A DNA stretch of 64,000 bases from Nigrospora sphaerica (GCA_018287875.1 JAGVVL010000017.1:2852001-2916000), one strand, 5' to 3'. Shown: positions 1 to 13,107, numbered from the stretch's first letter. Program-made: numbers and translations. The notes: a model not told the origin generated them from the sequence alone.

Positions 1-125
1 TCCCAGCCAACGACACGGGCAAGCGAAGCAAGAAATCGCGTCACAGTTCATCCGCCGGCCACAGGGAAAGCCGCCACCATCGGTCTGGCCACCACTCGAG
101 CAGCAGTTCGACCGTCTCCGAGTGA
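1..125 (+). CDS. Probable 3' end of a protein gene (partial)
   Basis: The frame beginning at base 3 is open from the window edge for 40 codons and stops at TGA 123-125. The encoded tail is rich in Ser, His, Arg and Lys, with stretches such as KRSKKSRHSSS and HHSSSSS, and most codons end in C or G as in the other genes of the window. That composition is typical of a disordered C-terminus of a fungal protein. The other frames here read less like a protein. No domain is visible, so no function can be given. The call depends on codon use and on the frame being open at the edge, and could be chance. Confidence 0.38.
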   Translation, partial: PANDTGKRSKKSRHSSSAGHRESRHHRSGHHSSSSSTVSE

Positions 126-3100
126 GGGGGCCCCTCGTAGTACCGTCCCGGTACTTCTGTGATACCCCATGCCCGGAACCAATGGACTTCGAAGTCCTGA
201 AACGGGGGCAGACAGACGCACCGACACACACACTCACCCCCATGGAGAGACAGAGAAAGGGAGAAAATGCGCACGCGGAGGAGAAGATGGAGAGAGCGTG
301 CGTGCTGCACGAGACAGGAACACCCTCCCTGGATGTTGGGTTATAAAGTGGCGAAGCTTCACAGCTTATATCCTCGAGTCGTATTCTCGCAGACATTTCC
401 TTTCTTTCCTACCCTACCGAAAACATCCCGATGGCACAAAAAGGAGGGCACACACGCGCGCGCCCGAGGAAGACCAAAAAATTTGCATACATCGACGACT
501 TGACGACCTGACGACAGCATCTTTCCTCCGACGGATGACGAAACGACCTTTCCTTTCCTGCCCATGACGCGTCCGGTTTTTTCCTTCACGGCGACGGACC
601 AATCTGCTTCCACGCAGCTCCTCGGGGGACATCGCGATGCTTGCTGATTTCCCAAAGAACTATTTTTTATTGGGGGCACGCCATAAAGGCCGGGACCCCC
701 AGGACAGCGACCCGGAGCTTCCAATAGGGCTCCTCGCCGAGGCGATGCCGTCGTCTCCCTGGCCCGAAGCAGCTCCCTGCCAAGCGCCTCTGGGGCGGCG
801 GCCGCTGCATCCGTTTTCCGGGGGGGAGGCTCAGCGGGCCAGCTGACTTTTGCCACGAAGATTCATTGCGTCGTCTATCCCCACCGGGCGCTTCCGCAGA
901 ACTCCCCCGGGCAAATAGGGAGCCAAAGGAGCTTGGCTGCCTCTCTGCCCTTGACGGCCCTGCCCGGACTGCATATTCTGGTTGGCTGGCCGCTCGGGCG
1001 GCGCGGCACTGGCTCTCTGTCCAATAGCCGCACTGGATCTCATTTTCTCATTTATAGACTACTTACCTGCTTGGGCTACAAGGGGCTTTACGACGACACC
1101 ACGCGACCACGAGGGGCGGCACTTTTGCTTCAAGGGCGATTCTTTTGTCGCCCTTACCAGGGCTAGGAAAATGTAGCAAGGGAGGCTCACATCACTCCGG
1201 GGTGATGATTGTCTTTTTCCCCCCCGTTCTGCCTCTCTCTTTTCTATACACTTGGCTCCACCCTCGTCTCATGTCTTGTATGGGCGAGGAGACGACGTTC
1301 ATGACCTTCTCTGTTCTACAATGGTGGACTAGGCCGTCAAATCAATGGAATCTTCGCATTTACGATATGGCCCCCCACGCTGTTCCCATCCCGTCCCGAG
1401 TCGCCGCGGGCTCCAGCTTTATTTTCTCTTCCCCTTTCTCCGATTCGTATAGCCGGCACGTGAGCCAAACGGTGTGCCCCGCCGAAGCCACGGATGGTTG
1501 CTTCTAGACTTTTCGAAGATGGTGTGCAGCTGTCTCACAAGACGGAACCCACTACCACGCGTTTGGCACGCGGTTCCTGGAGGAGTGGGCGCTCGTGAAG
1601 GTGGTGTGGTCCTGTCGCTCCGCCCCGGAAAAAGGTTGGGTCGCATAGCTATTTTTTTCGACAGCATCAGGGGTCTGGTGTTCCTCACCCCCAAGTCGGG
1701 TTACGGTCGTTCCAGGTCCAATCACACACCCTGAACACTGGCACCCAGTGCCATCGCATCCCAGCAGCCCGTATTGCCCAGGGCAAAGGCCCCCCCCCCT
1801 TCCCTCCACCACCTCTTCTACCTTAGCCGCTGACGGGCAGGGGATGGGCATATGGTGCTATACGCCCGGCATCGAGGGAGGGAGAGTGAGAGACGCGTGG
1901 AAGAGTCCAGCAGGATTTGAGCAACAAGGCAGGCAGCTGGGTAGCGAGACGTTCAGGATGGACACGCCTATACATACCAACCTAGGTAGGTACCTTGGGT
2001 ACTGCTTAAAGAGGTAGGCACTAGGTTACTTTAGGTAGTCCGTACATAGGCCGAGTACTTGGGTACGTGTCGGTACGATGATGCTGCGCAGCAAGCAGAT
2101 AGATAGGGCCGGTAATGAGACGTCTATTCCTTGCAGCGGCCGGTCACGGTTGTGTTCAATTCCTTGCATGCGGGTTCTACGACGGTCGATTCGTCTCGAT
2201 GCAGGTCTTTCTTCTCGTACGAATGAGACTTGGCTTGCTGGGCCTGGCATGGGATGCCACGCACACGCACACGCACACGCACACACTCTCTCCCTCGACG
2301 GCGGCGCGCAAGTCCCCGAGTCGCCCAGATTCCACGCCTCGTTAACCCCGCGCCGGCACCGTTACCGTGGACCCATGCCGCTGGTTCAACGACGGAAGAC
2401 GACGGTAGTGCATTGCGTGCATCTCGTGAGACATGTCCCTGCTGACCATCGCTGATCCGGGGCGGTATGTATCCCTTGATCCAGATCGATTGGTCTTGTG
2501 TCACCCACCTGATTGGGCCACTCCCATCTGCTACAAGGAAGGCCATCTTACAGACGATCGTATAAGAAGGGGAGGTGGAAGATGCGCCTTGGGCTCGACC
2601 GAGCAACGGCGGGGTCCGCGGTCTTTGATTTTATATTCCATACGCCGCCAACGGTTCTTGGACCCCCCCTTCCAAAAACAACAAAGAGGATCGATGTCCG
2701 GTCTGGCGGGCGCCCTCCGCCGTTAACGAAAGGACGATCGACCGAGGCCTCGGAACATCCGTGCTTTCTGGGTCACCCTCCCTTTCCCCATCTAGCCTTT
2801 CCCTTCTCTGCCCTGCCCACCTCTCAAGGGTAGGGGGGCCGACCGAAGGTGGCCCTTTCTCGCGAAAAACCGGCCCGACGAATTGTGGACTAGGGGCCTT
2901 TCCAACTTCGCACCGTCGCGGGCCCGCCGGGGAATTGACATCAAGCCGTCCCGTCACCAGCTGGGACGGAAATAGCACCTGGACTACACGAATGGGCGCA
3001 AATACGAGAAAACGGACTGCCCGCGGCGGCGGGGGGTGGGAAGCAACACCCTAGGCAAAAAGCACGGGTCTGTCGCGAAAGACGGGAACCGTAGGGCGGA

Positions 3101-4931
3101 TGGATACACGACAGAAGGGATGGCATGGCAAATGTGACATCGGGCGATTTGGAGCGGTTCTGGGGGAGAACGCGATGGATGGATGGATGGATGGATGTTG
3201 TCATCTACCTGGTATGCGGTTGGTGGCCTCTAGACGAACCGGGTAATGAGGTATTGGCTGTACGATGGAGCGACGCAGCCCGAGGAGAGACAGCTGTTCG
3301 ACGGCCCATTTCAGACCATCTCGTAAGCACACGCGCATAGTTAGTAGATGGACCGGTCGACGGCCCCAGACCTCTAGCTGCTAATTTATCAATACGTCGG
3401 ATTTGGGGTATTGGCTAAGTAATCTGTGCTTTCTGTCTGTCACCGGTTGACCATTTAGAGTTATAGCCATGACAGTTGTCGCATGCGGTTCGGAACCATG
3501 CGGGTGCGCGACCGTGTCCCTGCCAACAAAACCAAGCCGCCGACGGCTACACAGCTTGTCTCTGTCTCGGTTTCGGTCTCTTCCTTTTCCCTCTGACAGC
3601 GACGGCATGACGACGAGGGGGGTTGTTGGGTGGCTTTGCCCGCGCTGGTCTTGCGGCCACGCCACATCAGCCGGGGACGGCGCATCCCGTCGCGACACGG
3701 CGGCGATGCGCGGGTCTTGCGAGCAGCAAAAGCCGTAGCGCAGGCTTTCGCCAAGGCGTGATGCCCCCGTGTTCTGGATAATTTCGCCATTGCGGTGGCT
3801 CGTGGGGTGCTCGTGTTCCCTGGACCGGCCGATGATTGGCTCAATTGGTTCATGCTAGCACCCCCTTTTTTTTCCCTTTCCCCATCGTCCCCCTTCTCCG
3901 TCATGCTAATCCATGCCGGCCGTCCCATGGGCTATTGCAAATCGAGGCAGCCTGGCAGCACAAGGCAGAGCGGCCGGCAGGCAGCCAAGACAGCATCCGG
4001 CTCGTGCGACGACCTGGCTGGCGGTGCTGGCGGTGCTGGCAGGCTACTGTGTCTCGAGAGGGCGTTGGCAACGACAATGGCCCGTGGCGCGGGCGTCCGC
4101 AATTGAAGCCAGCGCGTTTTCTGTCTTTGAATCGATGCTCGGATGGATGCAGCGTGGAAGGGTGTAGATACATACACTACATACTTCAATACCGGATGGG
4201 TGCTAGGGAAAGGCTGCCAGACCAGGGTTCCGGCTTTGACCAATTTCAAGGAGATAGATCACAGTAAGTTCATCTCCGTGCTGCATAAGGGTTTCCCTCC
4301 CGGTGCTGTGGCGCGCAAACGGGCAAGGCCCAGGCTGAGCAACCGCGCGGGCAAAACAGCGCAGGCCCAAAGTGCATACGCGATCTGTCCTCTGGCCTCG
4401 ACGAAGGCGCCCCGAGTATCGCGGGCTGTCTTGTCTTGTAACCGGGCAGAAGGAGGGCGAGCCATTCATTCCCGCCCACGTACGTGCCGAAAAGTGAGAC
4501 CTGGGCGAGGACGGGATTGAGCCGGAACCGGCCAATTGGAACCGGTTCTCAGTTGTAGGGAAAAGCCTGGAACCCCTGCGACAACTGCGGCCGACTGCGA
4601 CGGCGCGGTCCAAATAACTCCTTCTCCACATTCACCACTACTCCCACTGCCACTCCCGCTCCCTCTCCTCCGCCCAGCTGACGGAAAGCCACCGTGTGAT
4701 TCTCAGCCCAGCCAGGGACCCAGCACGACAAGCTCATACTAGTTAAACCAGCCCGCGCCGACATTCATCTCGTCTGCCACCTCGACGTTCTGCTGCTCGT
4801 TCTCTCCCTTCCATACCACTTCCAGTCATTACACCTTCGACTCTTTCCATCCTCGACTCTTCCCTCTTCATACACTCGCTTCACCCACTTGTTCCACTTC
4901 CCCGTTTCCACCCCCCTCTCCCTCCCCCAAT
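126..4931. other. Gene-poor intergenic region with small repeats
   Basis: I see no gene with a recognisable domain or a convincing exon chain here; the open frames are short and overlap on both strands. The stretch holds an imperfect CACACG run (about 2258-2286) and six copies of GATG (3174-3197). From about 4626 the plus strand becomes pyrimidine-rich, with many CTC, TCC and CCACTTCC elements up to the start codon of the next gene. This is the usual look of a fungal promoter and 5' leader. Confidence 0.6.
3174..3197. repeat. GATG tetranucleotide microsatellite, 6 units
   Basis: Six perfect tandem copies of GATG lie in non-coding sequence. It is an ordinary simple repeat, with no link to a gene visible. 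Confidence 0.9.
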
Positions 4932-6306
4932 ATGAAGGGTACGTCGCTATTTAGAGTTGCCCCCCCCTGAGGCGCCTTCCTGTCGGCCCGCCCGCCCATG
5001 CGGTGCGATGGCTTCGCGATGGCCCTTTGGACCCAGGCTGACATGGTTCCCATGAACAGCTCTCATTCTCGTCGGCGGCTTCGGCACTCGCCTTCGCCCT
5101 CTGGTACGTAGTCCCGCTCTGCGCCCCCGCCCCGCGACCGAGGCGCCAACGCCTGCCGCCAACCTTTTGCTAACTCGCGCCTTCGCCGTAGACCTTGACC
5201 CTCCCTAAGCCCCTGGTGGAGTTCGCCAACAAGCCCATGATTATGCACCAGATCGAGGCCCTCGCCAAGGTCGGTGTTAAGGATGTCGTGCTGGCTGTCA
5301 ACTACCGTCCCGAGATCATGGAGAACCGTCTGAAGGAGGTCAGTACCCCCCTAGCACTCTGTTCGTGGCGGCGTGAGCCCCAGCTGACCTCGTTCGTCGC
5401 TCGCAGGTCGCCGAGACGTGCGGTGTCAACATTCACTTCTCCCTCGAGTCGGAGCCCCTCGGCACCGCCGGTCCCCTGAAGTTGGCCGAGGACATCCTCG
5501 CCAAGGACGACGAGCCCTTCTTCGTCCTCAACTCCGACGTGACCTGCGAGTTCCCCTTCGAGAAGCTGGTTGCGTTCCACAAGGCCCACGGCGACGAGGG
5601 CACCATCTGCGTGACCAAGGTCGAGGAGCCCTCCAAGTACGGTGTCGTTGTCCACAAGCCCAACCACGCTTCCCGCATCGATCGATTCGTCGAGAAGCCC
5701 GTCGAGTTCGTCGGCAACCGCATCAACGCCGGTATCTACATCCTCAACACCTCGGTCCTCTCCCGCATCGAGAAGAACCGCCCCACGTCCATCGAGCAGG
5801 AGACCTTCCCGGCCATCGTCCGCGACGGTCTGCTGCACTCGTTCGACCTCGAGGGCTTCTGGATGGACGTTGGCCAGCCCAAGGACTTCCTGACGGGTAC
5901 CTGCCTGTACCTTTCCTCCCTGGCCAAAAACAACCCCAAGATGCTCGTCTCGCCCTCGGAGAGCTACGTCCACGGCGGCAACGTCATGGTCGACCCCAGC
6001 GCCAAGATCGGCAAGAACTGCCGCATCGGCCCCAACGTCGTCATCGGCCCCGACGTTGTCATTGGCGATGGTGTGCGCCTGCAGCGCTGCACCCTGCTCC
6101 CCGGTTGCAAGGTTAAGGACCACGCCTGGGTCAAGAGCACCATCGTCGGCTGGAACAGTTCCGTCGGCAAGTGGGCGCGCCTCGAGAACGTCACGGTTCT
6201 GGGCGACGACGTGACCATCGGCGACGAGATCTACGTCAACGGTGGCAGCATCCTGCCCCACAAGAGCATCAAGGCCAACGTCGACATCCCCGCCATCATC
6301 ATGTAA
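4932..6306 (+). CDS. mpg1: GDP-mannose pyrophosphorylase (mannose-1-phosphate guanylyltransferase)
   Basis: The enzyme makes GDP-mannose from mannose-1-phosphate and GTP in the cytosol, the donor for N- and O-glycosylation, GPI anchors and cell-wall mannan. Exons are 4932-4938, 5060-5103, 5192-5338 and 5407-6306, giving 365 residues, close to yeast Psa1 (361). The first coding exon is only 7 nt (ATGAAGG) and must be joined to read [18 protein letters not shown], the N-terminal nucleotide-binding signature GGxGTRLxPLT (residues 8-18). Further on are [13 protein letters not shown], the substrate-site FVEKP, and [10 protein letters not shown]. From about residue 250 a left-handed beta-helix of hexapeptide repeats begins ([20 protein letters not shown]). 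The family's usual C-terminus, IPAIIM, is present. The introns (121, 88 and 68 nt) have GT-AG ends and CTGAC or GCTAAC branch sites. The Psa1 relationship is family knowledge; the symbol follows filamentous-fungal usage. Confidence 0.97.
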
Positions 6307-9166
6307 AGGCGGCTCGGTTCGACTCAGCTTATGCTGCATCAAACCCACCACCCTTCGACCGTCGGCTGTACATTCTCCCATAATTGATTCCCCCCACCCT
6401 ACGACATCGTAATACCCTTTCAACCCCCGCCGCTCGACTGGACGAAAAAAATCTCTTCTCAGTTTTCCCTTCGGTTCTCGACTATGATTGGTGGCAGCAC
6501 GAGGCGTTTGATACTGCACTCCAGTGGCGAAGACGAGGCGCGGCAATACACGACATGTCATGCTCCAGGGGTCTTGGCCATGGTTCCGTGAGGGAAACGA
6601 GGCTTGCGCATCGAGATATAACGACTTGCAAAAATGGTGTTTTATGCGTACGAGGCATCTAGGGAATGGCTGTACTGGGTTTGCGTGCCTGTCAAGGACG
6701 ACATGGCACGCGAGGGCTTAATGAGCAGAAGATGTGAGGGAGGATATTCCACGGTTGGTGGCCCAACTCCTTGATCTGCTGTCTCTTCTGGCCACGCTTG
6801 CGGGAAATGGCTAGCCAGCCATGGTCGCAATCGAATGCTGGCAATATGGACATGCGATGGCCTATCTTGCTTGGAGAAGCCGACGACGTATGACCACAGG
6901 AGCGGCTTCTCTTTCGATGTCGCGCGACATTTTGGGGGACGCTTCCCTGTTGTGCCACTTGAGATACCCTTACGAAGCCAATTCTTGCCAACCCAAGAAA
7001 AGAATAACATCTGACTTACACTGCTCACTGCACTTGCTCGTGATTTGAGGTAACCAACACGCCGGATGGCTCATCACCATGTTATTGCGAGATCTTCGGT
7101 GTGTAGGAAGTCAAGGAGACCTCAGAGAACACGACTGCCAAGCACATGAGGCGAAAAAATAACAATACGGCGTGGGCTTATTATGTCTGCCGGTGCGACA
7201 TACCAGTGGGGAGCTAGATATGCGTCTCAACAGCGAATTCACTTTACGCTGAGATCCTAAATGGCACCTGTGATTCCCAAGCGCACTTTGTGATAAACAC
7301 CTAATAACTTAAGAGCTACCTAGGCAAGCAGATGGCGGCTAGCATTCATCCTCGCGCATGACAGACCTATAGTGAAACGCCTAGGGAGACTTGGGTAGTC
7401 GGGTTTCAGACGACCTACCCTACACACCTCCAGTTCTTCAGTACATGTTGATATACATACACATCACGGGCTTCCGAGCACGTACCACGGACAAGGCATA
7501 CAGCACGCGCTTGCTTGCCCTTCTGATTTGGACCCAGAAAGGCGACAGAAAAGGCCATCGCCGGGTGATAGGTGGGCATTTGACATTCATGCTGGCATAA
7601 AGCTAATCCCAAGCGAACTTGATCATGGTGTCAAACAGATGGTTCAGAATTGGGCGCTTGGTGAAGCGGACAGAAACCATGAGCAATGCTGCTCCTCGGC
7701 AACTGCGCATGGATGGACGTGCCGGCCGGGCAATCTCGCCATTAGAAGATTATAGGACGGACTGGCCAGTCAGATAACCATCCAGATACTCGGGTGCCGG
7801 CGCGGGTCCACGATGTCGCGGGAAGTGCTGATCATTCCCACCATCTCTTGCATATCATCCATCCCATCTCCGAGTCGGCCAGCCGACCATTGCCCCCCCC
7901 AGGGGCCAACATGTCTGATCGACCTCAACGATGCGTCCGGGGGTGATTGGGTTGCCGTCGTCGATCTTGGGTTCGCGCGCATTACATGCCACGCAAGAGT
8001 GGGGGTGAAGGTTAAAACGGTGTAACAGGGTATATGGTACGGACCTGCTTAATACGGCTCGCGTGTACTATCTGGGGGCCGTGCCGGTTGGAGTTGGGGA
8101 AGGATGCTGGCCGACTGTCATGTATGTACCTCCTTCCTTCCTATACCACGCTTATTCTTAGTCCGGGCCTTGCCTGCTTACTTCCAGTTAGTTACCCATG
8201 CCATGCAAGCTCCCCCCTCCGCCTTCATCCCCAAGTTCGCCCTCCCCTGCCCTCGGCCCCCCTTCCCCTCCTCAAGCGTCGTCGCTAGCTGACCGATCCG
8301 TCCGCGGATACAAAAGCACTTTACCATCCATGGGATATAACCAGGGCAGATTTCCCGTACTGGAGTGTGGAGGTCGCCCACGCGCTCCGGCCGGCCGGTA
8401 CCCGAGCAGAAGGGAGGGGGTACGTGCATGTTAAGGACTTCTCTAGCTCGAGGCCACGGGCGGGTTAGGTGGGCAGATGGTCGACGTGATAGCTCGGTTC
8501 CCAGCCTCGAGGCAGCGGCTCGCGCCATCCACGGATCCTCTGGCCGTGGACACCAAAGCAACCGGCTTTTTTTTTTTTTGTTTGCGCCACGAGCTACGCG
8601 CGCGGGCGCGGGGAAGGGGCGCACTTTGCGAAACGGGCGGACGCCGCCACGCGTGAGCGCCCGTCGCCGAGCCGAAGAAGATTTGTTTTGTTGTGACCCT
8701 CTTGTAGTTGGCCGACACGCACGTCGTGGTATTCTGACCTGGGGATGCGACCAAGCTTGGCAGCCGGTCGCTTTGGGGAGGGGGGCCGGGGGCGGCTACT
8801 AAGAAGTACGTACCTCTCTACCCGGGCGGGTAGGCCTGGGGTTGGGGCCAGTACTGGCCAGTACCTGCCAAACAGGGCTCCCCATTGCTCGGGGGGTGCG
8901 GCTTGGGTACCCAGTCACGGCAGCAGGTGCAGCGGACTAGCCGCTGGGCTAGCGCGCCCGCAGCGCGAGACGGTCGAGACGGTGTAGGCAAAGTGGAACG
9001 CGAAAGCGGCGCGATAAAGGGCGATTGCAGGGTTGGCTCGGACCGGTTACTCCGCCAACGGGGCCTGTGTTTTGGGATCAAATGTGCCAGGCATGGGCGC
9101 CCAACTGGGTGGGTAGGTTAGAGCGCCAGCAGGTTGGACAGGCGCTGGTACCTGTGAAACCCGACT

Positions 9167-9250
9167 CATGTGCCTGTATCTGTGCCTGTCTGCGCCTGTG
9201 CCTGCGCCTGCGCCTGTGCCTGTACCTGTCCGATGCACCTGTATTGGATC
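9167..9250. repeat. Imperfect GCCTGT/GCCTGC hexamer tandem repeat
   Basis: About 84 bp are made mainly of the units GCCTGT, GCCTGC and ATCTGT in tandem, with scattered single-base differences. It is non-coding and lies about 0.7 kb upstream of the next start codon. Confidence 0.75.
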
Positions 9251-9501
9251 TGTGCATGTGCCTACCGTCTCCAGTGGCCCCGTTCCCCAGTTGCCCGCCT
9301 GTCGACGACGACCTAAGGTAGGTAGTGCCTTTCAGAGGTTCCATGACGCCGGCCACCCGAGCACTCACCTATGTGCTTACTTTCCGTCTATCCCGCATTG
9401 AAAGCCAGCCAGCGGTAGCCGTGCGAAAACAGGTCGCCTACGTCGCTCTCCTGTCCTCCAGGTCCTGTCTCACTTGCCCGCGATCCCAAAGCAGCCGCAC
9501 G

Positions 9502-9540
9502 CCGCACCAGCACCAGCACCATCAGCACCAGCACCACCAA
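9502..9540. repeat. CAC/CAG trinucleotide-rich tract
   Basis: An imperfect run of CAGCAC and CACCAC units sits in the probable promoter or 5' leader of the GBD/FH3 gene. It could be a slippage-prone tract; no function is visible. Confidence 0.7.
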
Positions 9541-9927
9541 GCGCGCCCACGCTCTCGCCAGCGTCGCTCGCCTTCCTGCAGCAGCAACGGTCATGTAACG
9601 GCGTCGCTGACAACGAGACTCGCACGAACGCCAATCAGGCACCCCGAAAACCCAACCGGAATCTGACGCGACGCCGCCTCTTGTGCATCTCCTAGTACCC
9701 CCCCCCCTACTCCTCCCGTTCCGGCGTTTCTTCCCTTGTACCCAACCCGAATTGCATCGTCACCAGCGAGCGCCGTTGTTGACCGCACACCCGGATTTCC
9801 CACCCCATTCCTAAAGCGGTACCTCATGCAGCATACTTGATCATTGCCACCCTCGACTGCCGTTCTCCGCATTGTAGGCCTGTGGACAGGCAACCGTCGC
9901 CGCGGTTACTGGAAGCACTGAGACAGC

Positions 9928-12704
9928 ATGGCGTCCAAGGAGAACTTCCAGGATGTTAACAGGCAATACCCGGCCATGCAGCCGTCCTCGCAACCGCCGC
10001 CGCCGCCGCCTCACGGGGGGAATGGAGCGGCACACCAGCGGAGCAAGTCCAACGTCCTGCGCTCCTTCATGCATCGCAAGACCAATTCCGACGCCGCCGC
10101 CGTCCTCGCGCCTATTCTGACGAGAAATACGAGCCCGCCCCTCCCGCACGTCACCACGAATTCCCCGAGCTCCCCCCGGGACACGCGCGTCCCCAACTTC
10201 TCCCGGCGGCCCGCCGCCCTGGGTGAGATTCAGACCAACCGCGTCGACGGCGCCACCTTGTCGCGGCCCTCAAGCAGGGTATTCGAACCCGTGCCCCCGT
10301 CGCCGAGCCGCTGGTCGCCCACCAAGATATACAGCAACACCGTGGCCCGGATGCCCGAGGACCACGAGGACAAGAGCAAAAAGGAGAACGAGTCGTCTAC
10401 CAAGCCGAAGAAGACGAAGTCCGTTACGAACCTCGCTTCGGGCCTTCTGGGGCGGCCCAAGAGCCTCAGGAACCTCCACAAATTCAGTAGCGAGGAAGAG
10501 GTCTACAATGCCAACAGCGGCAATGGCGGCGGGAGGAAGAGAGACAAGGAGAATCGCACACCGCCAGGCTCTCAGAACGCGTCGATGGAGGAAGCGCGAC
10601 CGCCCATTTATGCCCAATTCTCTAGTGGGGCGCTGGAAAAGATCCATGGGTCGCCCAGCGGAAACAACAGTGGCAACGCCAACGCCACTACCACCGACGC
10701 GGGTGTCATGGGCCGCGGGCTGGTAGGTTCCCCCCACGGCTCCTCGAGCGACATTTCGAGCCTGGGCACGGGCAAGAAACCGCGACCGCAATCCTACCAT
10801 GTGCAGTACACGGCAAACCAGATCATGGACCGGAAGAAATCGACCGACGAAATGAAGTCCGATTGCAGCAGCGTCAAGGCGACGCCGGTTAAGGAGAAGC
10901 GTGGTCTGAAGCTCTTCACCACCGGGTTCAGCTCGAGACAGAAGTCGTCCTCCACCTCGTCCCATCCCGAGACGTCCGACTTCGTGCTGGACCCCAAAGA
11001 CATCGACAAGCACCTCGAGGCCATGCTGGACCGCCGCAACATTCCGGAAAACCAGCGCTACAAAATGCGGAACCTCAACGATACCATCAAGATGGAGTTC
11101 ATCCGCCAAGACTGGGCAGAGACGCAGGCGATCAACAATGCGAGCGGCAGCAACAACGCCAACGGCGGCGGCGGCGGCAACGGCAACAACAACGACAGTG
11201 ACACGAGCGCCAATGGCAGCCAAGGGAAGGCCGAAAGCAAGACCCGGAAGTCGCGGGCTAGAAGCTTTACGCTGTCCAGGAACAGCAGCAAGAACTCGGA
11301 CTCGCCTGCCAAGAAGAAGGGCGAGGGCACTCTGGGCCGACATTTCCGAAGCAAGTCGAACGAAAGCGTCACGAGCATGATGGACAGGCCCGTCTCATCC
11401 GAGTCGGGTTCGGGAGGTGGTATACTATCCAAGATCAAATTGCAACAGGGCCCGTCGGACTTCGTGAGCTATTTGCGCAAAGTGCAGAAACCCGAGGCGG
11501 TCGAGGTAGGCAAGCTGCACAAACTCCGCCTGCTGCTGCGAAACGAGACGGTGGCTTGGACGGACGAATTCGTGCGCCAGGGCGGCATGCAGGAGATTGT
11601 GGCACTTCTGCATCGCATCATGGAGGTAGAATGGAGGTCAGTCTTTTCGTCCTTTTTCCCCCTTTTCGTTTAATGATGCGACAGACGCCGGGAACACGAT
11701 GATGCTAACCGGGACGGTGCAGGGAGGAACACGAAGACGCCCTGCTCCACGAGAACCTGCTTTGTCTCAAGGCCCTTTGCACCACGGCCCTGGCGCTGGA
11801 ACATCTGCACTCGAATCAAGCGACGCTGTTTCCCGCGCTGCTGCACCTGATCTTTGACCCGGAAAAGAAGGGCCCCAGCGAGTTCACCACACGTGGTATC
11901 ATCACCTCGGTTCTCTTCACCTACATCAAGTCGGCTTCGCCCCAGGAGCGCATTGTCCGCGCGCGGACCGTCCTGGGGCACTTGCGGGACCCTTCGCCCA
12001 AGGAAGAGGAGCGGCCGCTCGATTTCGTCATGGAGATGCACAGAGAGCGACCGTACCGCGTATGGTGCAAGGAGGCCGTCGGCGTCACCAAGGAGGTCTT
12101 CTGGATTTTCCTGCACCACCTCAACGTTGTTTACATGCCCAGGGACAAGGAGCGCGCCCTGATGGAACCCAGCGCTCCCACGGATGACGCCATGGCGTAC
12201 ATGCAGAACCACTTCCCCCAGGAGCGGCCGCCTGTGCCTGCTGCGCCGTACGTCGGCGGTGTCGAATGGGACGCGACCAACTATCTGGCCTCGCACCTTG
12301 ATCTTCTCAACGCCATCGTGGCCTGCACGCCCACGGTAGCCGAGCGCAACGAGCTGCGTGAGCTCCTGCGCATATCGGGCTGGGAGCGCTGCATGGGCGG
12401 CAGCATGCGCCTCTGCAAGGAGAAGTTCTACCCGGGTATCCACGATGCGTTGCGGACCTGGGTTTCGGCCGCGGCAGACGATGGCTGGAACATCAAAGAC
12501 GTCCGCTATGGGCCGCCTCCCGAGGCCAAGAGCCCGCAGAAGAAACCGGCCGGCGGCGCCGTGACCAAAGACGGCAAGAAGGAAGACCTGGCCGTTCCAC
12601 GGATTGAGATACCTCGACTCGATTTCTTCCTCGACTCGCGGCCGTCGCCCGTGAGCACACCTGGCGGGCGCGGTGTCGGGGGTGGTGAAAATTGGCTCTC
12701 GTAG
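9928..12704 (+). CDS. Formin-like GTPase-binding (GBD) and FH3/armadillo protein, no FH2
   Basis: Two exons (9928-11636 and 11723-12704) encode 896 residues. The splice joins AG|G to read EVEWREEHEDALLHENLLCLKAL; the 86-nt intron has a GCTAAC branch site 15 nt before the acceptor. Residues 1-350 are basic, Ser/Pro-rich and probably disordered, with a proline run at about residues 21-28. The GTPase-binding part starts near residue 352 (DPKDIDKHLEAMLDRRNI), is interrupted by an Asn/Gly/Ser-rich insert (about 395-500), and resumes at DFVSYLRKV and LLLRNETVAWTDEFVRQGG. An FH3/armadillo-like helical region follows to about residue 830. This matches the regulatory half of diaphanous-type formins (Drf_GBD and Drf_FH3), which binds Rho GTPases. 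No proline-rich FH1 or actin-nucleating FH2 follows before the stop, and no FH2 frame lies downstream. A Rho-effector or polarity/septation adaptor role is inference. The only other candidate is a truncated formin. Confidence 0.88.
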
Positions 12705-13107
12705 CGCGAGAGTCTGCTACGGCGTTGGGGCAAGGCCGAACCCGCGCTGGGCCGGCCGGTCCATCGTCCGAAGCGTGTGTGATTAAGTAGGTACTGGTAC
12801 AAGTTTGTCCTTTCCCGGCGTGTGAGGTTTGGCAGGGGGCTTAGGGCTCTCGTATTGGAGCATCATGGTATGCGGCAGAGTGTATTTTGCATGGTTTTCT
12901 TACATCGCATGGAGTTTGTTTTGCGCGCGTTCCCCCACGACTGCGCCAGCAAGCAGGATAACGGCCCGGGGGGGGAGGGGGTATTTTTTTGGGCGGTGCA
13001 TCCCACGACTCTTTTTTGCTTTATGCCCGCGGGTCTTCTTGTTTCCCTTTTTCTATTTTCCTTTTTCTGTTTTCACGAGACGCCACTCAATTCGGAGTTT
13101 TCTGGTT

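Larger units (their letters stand above)
6307..9927. other. Gene-poor intergenic region
   Basis: I see no supported gene here. The stretch 6307 to about 6480 is a pyrimidine-rich 3' untranslated region of the upstream gene. About 7050-7500 is somewhat richer in A and T than its surroundings. Open frames are short and lie on both strands without domain signatures. From about 9470 to 9927 the sequence becomes CAC/CAG- and CT-rich and is probably the promoter and leader of the GBD/FH3 gene. Confidence 0.6.

Noticed and set aside
5302..6561. Minus-strand frame of 419 codons over GDP-mannose pyrophosphorylase
   Set aside because: It is the antisense shadow of a strongly codon-biased real gene; composition is Val/Asp/Gly-rich without domains.
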